A program made the position numbers and the translations under genes. A DNA stretch of 13,435 bases. It comes from Patescibacteria group bacterium. GTDB lineage: Bacteria > Patescibacteriota > JABMPQ01 > JAHIRA01. The notes under the pieces are model-generated. The model had not been told where the DNA came from. It searched no databases and saw nothing but the letters and a program-made list of their open reading frames with translations. The number at the start of each line of letters is the position of its first letter. The stretch's first letter is position 1. The DNA lies in assembly GCA_018818905.1 (NCBI GenBank), contig JAHIRA010000107.1, positions 1 through 13,435 on the forward strand, written 5' to 3'. Shown in pieces: positions 7,078-13,435 of this stretch.

Positions 7078-7947
7078 TTATTCAAGAGTGTCAGATAATC
7101 TTGTGAAATCATTGACTGATAATCTTTCTGGGCGCACGGTTGGCTGCAAATCAGCCCGATCAATCCAAGCTAAGGTCTCATCTTTGCTGAGATGAAAACT
7201 TGAAGCCAAGCTATTGTGTAATTGCTTTCTTTTACCAGAAAAAGCAGCCTTAATGACTCTAAAGTACATTTTCTGCCCATCCGGATGAGAAATTTTGGGA
7301 ACTTCTTCTTGGGGCGTGATCTTGATAAAAACTGAATCCACTTTGGGGGACGGATAAAAAGATTCTTTGGGCACCTCAAAACATATTTCTGCCCTAGCGT
7401 AGAATTTGGTCGCCAGTGATAATAAACTTTCTTTACCTTTTTTGCCAATAATTCTCTCGCCAACCTCTTTTTGCATCATTAGATACATAACCTGAGGCTT
7501 TAGATCGCTCTCCAAAAAATATGGAATCAATTTGCCGGTTAAATAATAAGGAATGTTGGCCACGACTTTATAAGCAGCGATGGAACGGCCTTGATCATGC
7601 TCAACCTCTTTTTTGCCTAAGCTGGAATAAAGATTTTGCAGATCGGTTTTTAGAATATCTGCTTTAATGACTCGAAAATCTTCTCTTCGACCATATCTTG
7701 AAACCAAATAGTGCACTAGATTTTCCGACAACTCAACAGCAGTTAGATCTACTCCTTCTGCTAATAAAGCTTCTGTCAAAATACCAATACCCGGACCTAC
7801 TTCTAGCACTCGTTCGCCAGGCTGAAGAGCGCTTGCTTCAATTATTTGTCTCAAAGCCAGGTCAGAAACCAAAAAATTCTGTCCCAGAGACTTTTCTAGA
7901 TAGATTTTATTCTCTTTTAGTATTGATAGGAGTTCTTCCTTGGTCAT
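7078..7947 (-). CDS. rsmA (ksgA): 16S rRNA (adenine1518-N6/adenine1519-N6)-dimethyltransferase
   Basis: 289 residues, the usual size for the family. RsmA/KsgA transfers methyl groups from S-adenosylmethionine to two adjacent adenines in the 3'-terminal loop of 16S rRNA, a late step of small-subunit assembly. Visible motifs are SLGQNFL (20-26), the SAM-binding loop EVGPGIGILT (49-58), an acidic ribose-binding residue in AVELSEN (70-76), the catalytic-loop NIPYYL (131-136), and the C-terminal KAAFSGKRKQLHNSL (233-247). The gene overlaps the upstream prenyl synthase gene by ATGA, so translation is probably coupled, and no separate promoter was seen. Residues about 109-126 are a slightly longer, charged loop between the motifs. 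The stop is TAA. The pairing with a prenyl synthase has no known functional reason. Confidence 0.95.
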   Translation of the reverse strand: MTKEELLSILKENKIYLEKSLGQNFLVSDLALRQIIEASALQPGERVLEVGPGIGILTEALLAEGVDLTAVELSENLVHYLVSRYGRREDFRVIKADILKTDLQNLYSSLGKKEVEHDQGRSIAAYKVVANIPYYLTGKLIPYFLESDLKPQVMYLMMQKEVGERIIGKKGKESLLSLATKFYARAEICFEVPKESFYPSPKVDSVFIKITPQEEVPKISHPDGQKMYFRVIKAAFSGKRKQLHNSLASSFHLSKDETLAWIDRADLQPTVRPERLSVNDFTRLSDTLE

Positions 7948-8843
7948 GTCTTTCTTTTTATGAGGTAATTAAGCAGAGCCAATAATTCATCTTTGAGGGG
8001 CCAGGCTGTCTTTTTGATCATGGCCTCGATATCGTCCTTTTCTGCGGCTATTGATTGCTGAAATTCTATTTGAGAGGCTTCCAATGAGGCCACATAGCTT
8101 TGTTTTTGGAGTTTCTGATCGCTACCCGTGTCTTTTCCTAACTCTTGGCTATTACCAAAATAATCAAGGTAATCATCAAGAGCTTGAAAGAGAATGCCCA
8201 ATCTTGCGGCGATAACTTCTAATTCTTGCTGTTCTTTGCGCTTACTCCCAGCTAGAATGGCCCCCATAACCAGAGGAGCTTTGGTGGTATAACTGGCAGT
8301 TTTGAGTTCTGAGATACTTCTGACCTTTTCGAGACTAACTTTGTCTGACGAAGCCAAATCAAGATCCAGAAGCTCTCCCATACCAGTCATTATGGCTTGT
8401 CGATTGAGGTACTTGAGGGCTTTGACTTTGAGCTGGGAATCAAGTTTGGCCTGCAGAAATGCTTGGCAAGAATAGTTGACTAGAATATTTGAGAGCAATA
8501 TTGATCTTTTGATACCTTGTGTCAAATGAAAGGCCTTCTGGCCGCGTCTGAGCCGGCCTTGATCAAAAATATCATCTTGAATCAAAAGACCGGCATGCCC
8601 CAGTTCAAAGCCAAGAGAGAAATTGATAACTTCTTCCGGCAAAGAATCATCAAAAAGTCGATAGCCAAGACAGCACAGATAACCACGCAGTCTCTTGCTT
8701 TTTCTCAAGACAAAGTCCTCTAGAGCTGAGACGTCATCCAAGGATTCTACGCTACTGGTTTGCCTCTGATCAAAAAAAGATGCTAGCCTAGAATCAGCTT
8801 CTTGTTGATAAAGCTGCAAATTGTCCAAAAAATCATTGGGCAT
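7944..8843 (-). CDS. Polyprenyl diphosphate synthase (trans-isoprenyl diphosphate synthase)
   Basis: 299 residues, normal for the family. Such enzymes elongate allylic diphosphates with isopentenyl diphosphate using Mg2+ held by two Asp-rich motifs. The first is DDIFD (90-94) with RRG at 99-101, the second DDYLD (223-227), followed by GKDTGSD (236-242). KTASYTTKAP (181-190) matches the conserved lysine segment. The first motif has no two-residue insertion, unlike short-chain bacterial IspA-type enzymes, so a C20 or longer product is plausible; this is inference. The usual N-terminal GGKR substrate motif reads KSKR (48-51), a departure worth noting. It is first in an operon with rsmA (ATGA overlap) and divergent from the UbiA-like gene, to which it may supply the prenyl donor. 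The start at 8843 has no Shine-Dalgarno sequence. Confidence 0.9.
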   Translation of the reverse strand: MPNDFLDNLQLYQQEADSRLASFFDQRQTSSVESLDDVSALEDFVLRKSKRLRGYLCCLGYRLFDDSLPEEVINFSLGFELGHAGLLIQDDIFDQGRLRRGQKAFHLTQGIKRSILLSNILVNYSCQAFLQAKLDSQLKVKALKYLNRQAIMTGMGELLDLDLASSDKVSLEKVRSISELKTASYTTKAPLVMGAILAGSKRKEQQELEVIAARLGILFQALDDYLDYFGNSQELGKDTGSDQKLQKQSYVASLEASQIEFQQSIAAEKDDIEAMIKKTAWPLKDELLALLNYLIKRKT

Positions 8844-8865
8844 CTAAGGTTTTTTCATCTATAAT
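8836..8865 (+). promoter_or_regulatory. Predicted promoter of the UbiA-like gene
   Basis: A perfect TATAAT (8860-8865) is preceded 18 bp upstream by TTGGGC (8836-8841), a weak -35. Transcription would start near 8872, about 35 nt before the ATG at 8907. The -35 overlaps the start codon of the divergent prenyl synthase gene. Confidence 0.45.
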
Positions 8866-8878
8866 CATAACACCACAT

Positions 8879-8906
8879 ATTCTAGTCTGTTGATCATGAA
8901 TGTCAA
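8879..8906 (-). promoter_or_regulatory. Predicted strong promoter of the prenyl synthase-rsmA operon
   Basis: Minus-strand TTGACA (8906-8901, perfect consensus) and TAGAAT (8884-8879, one mismatch) are separated by 16 bp. Transcription would start near 8872, about 29 nt before the ATG at 8843. The -35 ends directly against the start codon of the UbiA-like gene. Confidence 0.6.
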
Positions 8907-10490
8907 ATGCTCACAAAAATAATCAACTCGATTGAAAATTATAACCTAAGCCTCAAAACCTGGCTTCTGAGCTTGTCTTCTATTATTATTCTTAGAATTG
9001 GTCTGGAGAGCTTCTCGTCACAGCAAGGTAATCTTTTTACTTTTAATACTTTTCCTCACTTCTTCTTTTTCTTTGCGGCCGCAGTTCTGTCACTGATTCT
9101 GATTATGCACTTCTTTACCAAAGAGAAGGTCATGGCTATTAGTAAGGTGGCTCTGTGCGGTTGGTTTATTTCACTGTTGTCACCCGTGGTCGACTTATTT
9201 TTCTCCAAAGGCAAGGGTAACGTCGTTATTGCCTACTTACTGGTAGATGGACCACAAGACATTATCAAGAAATATTTCAGCTTTTTTGGTGATAACTTTG
9301 AATTTGGGATTACCTATGGAATTCGGGTTCAGACTGTTCTAGCCTGCGTACTGGTAGCGACCTATGTTTATCTGAAGACCAAGAAGCCACTCAAAACTGT
9401 TCTATCGGCCGTGGTTGTTTATACCACCATCTATATCTTTGCTGTGCTACCAGCTTTGCTGACCATGGCTCAAAAAATGAGTCTAAGTTTCAACAAAGCC
9501 GATATGATTGACGTTCTGCTACTACCACAAAAAATGTTTGAGATCAAACACATCAATCCCAATAGCCTCTTCGATTTCAAACTCACTCTGATACTATCTA
9601 TTGTTGTGGTGATTGAAGTTTTGATCTGGTTCTATGTTTATAGCCAAGACAAATTCTGGGCCCTCATCAAGAATACAAGACCGCTTAGATTTGTTTTGAG
9701 CGGGGTCAGTCTCTTTATGGGTATGTATATTGGCCTTAGAATCACCGGCACTCCTTTTGAGAACAATTTTTATGGCTATTTGATCATCCTCAATCTCTTC
9801 TTGATTCCTTTTCTATTGTGGCTTTTCTCTGTTTTCCAAAACGACCTGTATGATCTCAAAATTGACAAAGTTTCAAATCCAAACCGACCGCTTGTAGCCA
9901 AAGTTTTTTCCACATCAGAAGTTAAGAACATAGCTCTGGCCTGCTGCCTGTTGGCGATAGGTCTTGGCTTCAACCTTGGCCTCAGATTTTTGACTCTCAC
10001 TCTAATACTAGCCGGACTAACTTATCTTTACTCCACCCCTCCTATTCGCCTCAGAAGATTTCCTTTTGTTTCATCTTTTGTTATCGCCCTGTCTATCCTA
10101 CTGACTCTTTTTATGGGTTTCATGCTCATGGCCAAGAATCAATCTCTAGAAGTTTTCCCGCACAGCATTATTCTGGCGACTCTAATTCTCTTTACTCTAG
10201 TTGTTAACGTTAAAGACGTCAAAGATGTCAAAGGCGATCCGCAAGACAAAGTCAAAACTCTTTTTACGATTCTTGGCACTAGAAAAGGAAAGCTTATTCT
10301 GGGTCTGCTAAACCTGATCTCCTTTCCGACAGTGACAGCTCTCTTGTCTCAGAATAAAGTGTTACTTTTTATCTCTCTTGGCTTTGGGGCGCTGGCTTTT
10401 TTGCTAACATATGACAAAAAAACTAGAGAAGGTTATCTGTTTGGCCTCTATACGGTCTTTTTTGTGTTGTTGTTGGTTTTTGTGTACTAG
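8907..10490 (+). CDS. UbiA-family membrane prenyltransferase with N-terminal membrane extension
   Basis: 527 residues and about 14-15 hydrophobic segments. The C-terminal half (about 260-527) has the UbiA signature. The first Asp motif is NDLYDLKID (312-320) followed by NPNRPL, then YLYSTPPIRLRR (373-384), and the second Asp motif is KDVKDVKGDPQDKVKT (436-451). These bind the Mg-diphosphate of a prenyl donor, which is transferred to an acceptor in the membrane. UbiA proteins are usually about 280-320 residues, so residues 1-255 form an added domain with about six membrane segments of no family I recognise. The acceptor cannot be told from sequence; quinone-like rings, glycerol-phosphate lipids and sugars are all possible. 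The divergent prenyl synthase next door is a natural donor source. The ATG at 8907 has no Shine-Dalgarno sequence, and the stop is TAG. It converges on the helicase gene. Confidence 0.85.
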   Translation: MLTKIINSIENYNLSLKTWLLSLSSIIILRIGLESFSSQQGNLFTFNTFPHFFFFFAAAVLSLILIMHFFTKEKVMAISKVALCGWFISLLSPVVDLFFSKGKGNVVIAYLLVDGPQDIIKKYFSFFGDNFEFGITYGIRVQTVLACVLVATYVYLKTKKPLKTVLSAVVVYTTIYIFAVLPALLTMAQKMSLSFNKADMIDVLLLPQKMFEIKHINPNSLFDFKLTLILSIVVVIEVLIWFYVYSQDKFWALIKNTRPLRFVLSGVSLFMGMYIGLRITGTPFENNFYGYLIILNLFLIPFLLWLFSVFQNDLYDLKIDKVSNPNRPLVAKVFSTSEVKNIALACCLLAIGLGFNLGLRFLTLTLILAGLTYLYSTPPIRLRRFPFVSSFVIALSILLTLFMGFMLMAKNQSLEVFPHSIILATLILFTLVVNVKDVKDVKGDPQDKVKTLFTILGTRKGKLILGLLNLISFPTVTALLSQNKVLLFISLGFGALAFLLTYDKKTREGYLFGLYTVFFVLLLVFVY

Positions 10491-10501
10491 GAAATGTACC
10501 A

Positions 10502-10545
10502 TTAATTATGTAGGGACGCACCATGGTGCGTCCCTACATAATTAA
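10502..10545. repeat. Perfect 44-bp palindrome between convergent genes
   Basis: Every base from 10502 to 10523 pairs with its mirror to 10545, with no loop. The centre is CCATGG, the arms contain TAGGGACGCA, and the outer ends are AT-rich. It lies 11 bp past the UbiA-like stop, and its right end contains the TAA stop of the helicase gene (10544-10542). It resembles the dispersed REP-like palindromes with GTAGGGAC arms known from many bacterial genomes. It probably forms a strong hairpin in both transcripts and could act as a two-way terminator, although flanking T-runs are weak. Confidence 0.9.
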
Positions 10546-12674
10546 ATATCAAAATCTATATATTGAACTTCTCCCAACTCTTCTTTAGAATTACTATTTG
10601 TCGGAAAACTTGAAGAGTCGTTAAACTTAGAAAAGAGCGACACCTCTTCTATTAGAGACTCGGGAATCTCTTCAATAAAGCGTGAAGCCATATTCTGCTT
10701 GACCGAGCCAAACAAATGCCTTTCTTCGGCCCGCAGAAGATAAAGATATTTCTTGGCCCGAGTCATCCCGACATAACATAAACGTCTTTCTTCTTCCATC
10801 TCGCTGGGATCAAACAAAGATCTCGAGTGAGGAAAAATGCTTTCTTCCATCCCGACCAAGAAAACATGATCAAATTCCAGCCCTTTGGCGCTATGAACTG
10901 TCATCAGAATAACTTTGCGACTGGATTCTTGTACTTGAATGGTCTGGTCGTTTTTTTGTTCTCTGTAATGACTCGATTTCTCATCGCCTTCATCATGATC
11001 ACTTACCAAACTAACCTCTTCCAGAAACCCGCGCAAATCGTCTAATGCTCCTTTCCGTGAACCGGTTTCATCTTCCTTGGAAGTGACAAAACGACGAGCG
11101 ACAGTTTTGAGCTCCAAAACATTCTCAAAACGACTCTCCCCTTCTTCGCTCCCGTCTCGCAAGAAGTCCTCTAGACCAGATTTTCTGAGAGCAAAGTCAA
11201 TTAATTCTGGCAATGTTAACTCAAGAGCTTGTTTTCTGAATATGTTGATCAGGCTTCTAAATTCGCCAAGTCCTTTTCTGGCCACACCTTTGACCTCAGC
11301 CAAGCGATCATCGTTATCAAGATAGTCAAAAAGAGAAATTCCCAGACGGTTTGAGGCATCAGTTAGTACTGTGATAGTGCGCTTGCCAACTCTTCTGGCC
11401 GGCATATTAACCACCCGCTCGAAACTAATATTGTCGTCTGAATTAAGAACTAATCGAAGATAAGCCAACATGTCCTTAATTTCTTTGCGCTCATAAAACT
11501 TGACTCCACCCACAATCTGATACGGTACTCCCCGTTCCATTAGAACTTCTTCCAAGGCTCTGGATTGAGCGTTGGTGCGATACAGAATGGCTGCTTCGGG
11601 AAGTTGGCCAGTTTGGGCATCGCTATGTTCCATAATAGTATCAATCACAAAACCGGCTTCCCGGTAAGCGTTGGTCGCCGTATGACTTTTGACCTTCTCT
11701 CCGGAACCATTGTCAGTCCAAAGCTTTTTTTCTTTTCTTTCCTCGCTCTGCTCCATAACAGCGTGCGCTGAATCCAGAATATGTCCTGTTGAGCGATAAT
11801 TCTGTTCTAAGTAAACGGTTTTGGCTTCAGGATAGTCCTTTTCAAAGTTGAGAATGTTTTGAATATTGGCCCCCCGAAAGCTGTAAATAGACTGCCAATC
11901 GTCACCGACAACGCACAAATTCCTATTTTTGCTAGCCAATTGCTTTATGAGCACGTACTGGGCTTTGTTGGTGTCTTGATATTCGTCGACCAGAATGTAT
12001 TGAAAGCGATCTTGATATTTTTCGAGAATGTCTGGATTGGCCTCAAAAAGATCGACCAGATGCATAATTAAGTCGTCAAAATCGAGTCCTGCCATTTGCT
12101 TGAGATCCTTTTGATACTGCTGATAAACTTTGGCGGCCAATTCGGTAAAAAAGCCTTTCTCTGAATAGTTTAGGAAACCGGCTGGTTTAATCAAGTCACA
12201 TTTGGCTCTAGAAATAGCGGCTCGAACTGCTCTGGGGTTAACATCATCAAAGGGAATATGAAGCTTTTTCATGGCCTGCTTGACCGCTGATAACTGATCT
12301 TGGGCGTCAAAAATTACAAAATCTTCTTTAAACCCCATTTTACCTATTTCCCTGCGTAGTATTTGAACCGCAAAAGAATGAAAAGTCCCCACAAAGGGCT
12401 CTACCTCAAACTGCGGTCTGAACGGGTGAAAGTTAACCTTGCCTTGAAGTAAAGTTTTGATTCTCTGCTTCATTTCACCTGCCGCCTTGTTGGTGAACGT
12501 GACAGCTAGGATATTCCTGGGCTCTACCCCTTCTGAGATAAGATGAGCCACTCTGTGAGTCAAAACTCTGGTTTTACCTGATCCAGCCCCGGCTAAGATC
12601 AATAACGGACCTCCTTTTACTAGACAAGCTTCTTTTTGGCGATCGTTAAGACTATCTAAAATGTGGTTGTTCAT
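10542..12674 (-). CDS. pcrA: UvrD/PcrA-type superfamily 1A DNA helicase
   Basis: 710 residues. This 3'-5' DNA helicase family acts in nucleotide excision repair, replication restart and removal of RecA filaments. Motifs in order: Q motif LNDRQ (9-13), Walker A GAGSGKT (29-35), TFTNKAA motif Ia (59-65), Walker B VDEYQDT (229-235), motif III GDDWQSIYSFRGA (257-269), motif IV QNYRST (291-296), motif V VHSAKGLEFDHVFL (593-606) and motif VI RRLCYVGMTRAKK (630-642). Motif III has Trp where PcrA/UvrD usually have Asp (GDxDQSIY). The protein ends about 40 residues after SRFIEEIPESL (664-674) in a Ser/Asn-rich tail, so the C-terminal Tudor-like RNA polymerase-binding domain of typical PcrA is missing. 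It stands alone between a terminator and a convergent gene. No convincing promoter or Shine-Dalgarno sequence was found. The TAA stop lies within a palindrome. The choice of pcrA over uvrD is by resemblance only. Confidence 0.92.
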   Translation of the reverse strand: MNNHILDSLNDRQKEACLVKGGPLLILAGAGSGKTRVLTHRVAHLISEGVEPRNILAVTFTNKAAGEMKQRIKTLLQGKVNFHPFRPQFEVEPFVGTFHSFAVQILRREIGKMGFKEDFVIFDAQDQLSAVKQAMKKLHIPFDDVNPRAVRAAISRAKCDLIKPAGFLNYSEKGFFTELAAKVYQQYQKDLKQMAGLDFDDLIMHLVDLFEANPDILEKYQDRFQYILVDEYQDTNKAQYVLIKQLASKNRNLCVVGDDWQSIYSFRGANIQNILNFEKDYPEAKTVYLEQNYRSTGHILDSAHAVMEQSEERKEKKLWTDNGSGEKVKSHTATNAYREAGFVIDTIMEHSDAQTGQLPEAAILYRTNAQSRALEEVLMERGVPYQIVGGVKFYERKEIKDMLAYLRLVLNSDDNISFERVVNMPARRVGKRTITVLTDASNRLGISLFDYLDNDDRLAEVKGVARKGLGEFRSLINIFRKQALELTLPELIDFALRKSGLEDFLRDGSEEGESRFENVLELKTVARRFVTSKEDETGSRKGALDDLRGFLEEVSLVSDHDEGDEKSSHYREQKNDQTIQVQESSRKVILMTVHSAKGLEFDHVFLVGMEESIFPHSRSLFDPSEMEEERRLCYVGMTRAKKYLYLLRAEERHLFGSVKQNMASRFIEEIPESLIEEVSLFSKFNDSSSFPTNSNSKEELGEVQYIDFDI

Positions 12675-12706
12675 GTTTTTTTTGAGGGATAGATTCTTTT
12701 TAACTA

Positions 12707-12736
12707 TTAAAGCCTACCAAAAAAGGTAGGCTTTAA
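12707..12736. terminator. Hairpin terminator between the beta-propeller gene and the helicase gene
   Basis: TTAAAGCCTACC (12707-12718) and GGTAGGCTTTAA (12725-12736) are perfect 12-bp arms with a 6-nt loop that is A6 on the plus strand and T6 on the minus strand. The stem base is A/T-rich, as in intrinsic terminators. On the minus strand it follows the beta-propeller stop by 34 bp and should end that transcript before the helicase gene. The U-run after the stem is short on both strands, so efficiency is uncertain. Confidence 0.7.
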
Positions 12737-12770
12737 CAAGTTGGTATGTGCAACCGTAACAAGGATACAA

Positions 12771-13435
12771 TTACAATTTATCAGCTTTAATTTCCTTGAG
12801 GCTCCAAAGCTGGTTGGCCTTGATAAATTCTTGGCTGAGAGTGTACAGAACATCATCCATATAAAGGCTTCTTCTGATTGTTTGAGTATAATTATGAAAT
12901 TCAGCTTGTTCTACCTGCTCGGCCGAATAATGAGTGACTCGCCCTTTCAGGTCAAAGCCTTTGTTTAGATCAACTCTATAAACAAAGACGCCTTGAAACA
13001 CATTCTCTCCATAACTTCTGTCATCTTCAACGCCCTCAGGAATTTCTGCGAGCGAGATGGGAAGTACCAACAGTCCATTTTTCTTGTTGAACAAGAAGGC
13101 TTTATGATCATACAGGGCTTCTGAACTTGTGCCCACATCCCCGATAACGACCTTATGAAGCTCTTTGGGCTTCGTAACGTCACTGACATCAAAGATGGCC
13201 ATTTTCATTCCTTTGGGAAGCACGATATTCTCTTCCCCCTCAATGTTTGAGGTAACCACCTCTGTGTCTTTCCCAATGCCAATCAGATGGTTCTCGTCAT
13301 AAGGATGTAGGTAGTCAGAGTATCCAGGAATCTTCAATTGCCCCAGGACATAAGGATTTTTTGGATTCTTGAGATCAATAACAAACAGAGGATCAACTTC
13401 TTTGTAAGTCACTATATACCCACGCTCACCCATAA
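12771..13435 (-). CDS. Secreted beta-propeller domain protein, C-terminal part
   Basis: Only the last 221 residues or so are in the window, since the frame runs off the right edge at 13435. The ATG at 13433 is therefore an internal methionine, not the start. The segment beginning GERGYIVTYKEVDPLFVIDL, followed by SDYLHPYDENHLIGIGKDT and MAIFDVSDVTKPKE, is characteristic of the C-terminal beta-propeller of the COG4880/Beta_propel family. These are large secreted or membrane-anchored proteins, distantly WD40-like, whose function is not established. The repeats of FDVSD-type and YDHKAFLF-type strands fit propeller blades. The N-terminal signal and other domains are outside the window. A terminator follows 34 bp after the TAA stop. 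Family assignment is from recognised sequence pattern. Confidence 0.82.
   Translation of the reverse strand, partial: MGERGYIVTYKEVDPLFVIDLKNPKNPYVLGQLKIPGYSDYLHPYDENHLIGIGKDTEVVTSNIEGEENIVLPKGMKMAIFDVSDVTKPKELHKVVIGDVGTSSEALYDHKAFLFNKKNGLLVLPISLAEIPEGVEDDRSYGENVFQGVFVYRVDLNKGFDLKGRVTHYSAEQVEQAEFHNYTQTIRRSLYMDDVLYTLSQEFIKANQLWSLKEIKADKL

Noticed and set aside
6948..7195. Short overlapping open frames on both strands (71 and 67 codons) near the rsmA end
   Set aside because: They overlap the inverted repeat arm and the rsmA coding region, and neither has a credible start or protein character.
8844..8858. Four-codon leader (ATG AAA AAA CCT TAG) directly before the prenyl synthase ATG
   Set aside because: Too short to judge, with no attenuator-like hairpins. 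It probably arises by chance in an AT-rich leader.
12675..12706. Promoter for the helicase gene in the gap after the terminator
   Set aside because: No pair of -35 and -10 hexamers with acceptable spacing was found that does not run through the terminator stem.

Overview
The window reads as a piece of chromosome from an uncultivated bacterium of the Candidate Phyla Radiation (Patescibacteria), probably a Parcubacteria- or Microgenomates-like lineage. The evidence is a PrgI/VirB6-type secretion cluster of the kind typical of these genomes, very weak or absent Shine-Dalgarno sequences at most starts, moderate-to-low GC by eye, and a set of lone housekeeping genes. TGA ends two of the genes, so the code in which TGA means glycine (Gracilibacteria/Absconditabacteria) is unlikely. 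The phylum assignment is inference.

Left half (1-6682, all on the minus strand): one tight operon read from right to left behind a predicted promoter at 6654-6682. The gene order is a membrane-anchored protein with four thrombospondin-type-3 calcium-binding repeats, an exported four-cysteine protein, a VirB6/TrbL-like polytopic channel protein with a very long charged C-terminal half, a cytosolic protein with a Pro/Ala-rich linker, and a PrgI-family protein cut by the window edge. Gaps are 2-22 bp. This looks like the membrane module of a type IV secretion, conjugation or DNA-transfer-like machine. The VirB4-type ATPase would be expected just past coordinate 1. Three of the five proteins have no family I can name.

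Middle (6683-7077): about 400 bp without a credible gene. It holds a short tandem repeat, a perfect 28-bp inverted repeat about 100 bp apart, and a degenerate palindrome next to the end of the following gene.

Right half (7078-13435): a two-gene minus-strand operon with ATGA overlap encodes a polyprenyl diphosphate synthase and then the 16S rRNA dimethyltransferase RsmA/KsgA. Divergent from it, on the plus strand, is a UbiA-family membrane prenyltransferase with an unusual N-terminal membrane extension of about 250 residues. Their predicted promoters point at each other and overlap. A prenyl donor synthase next to a prenyltransferase suggests a small isoprenoid-lipid or prenyl-carrier pathway. 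The UbiA-like gene converges on a PcrA/UvrD-type helicase gene, and a perfect 44-bp palindrome lies between them and supplies the helicase stop codon. A hairpin terminator separates the helicase from the C-terminal end of a secreted beta-propeller protein that runs off the right edge.

No tRNA, rRNA, CRISPR array, transposase or integrase was recognised. The strongest candidates for something undescribed are the secretion-like operon with its calcium-repeat and cysteine proteins, the extended UbiA protein, and the palindrome/inverted-repeat elements.
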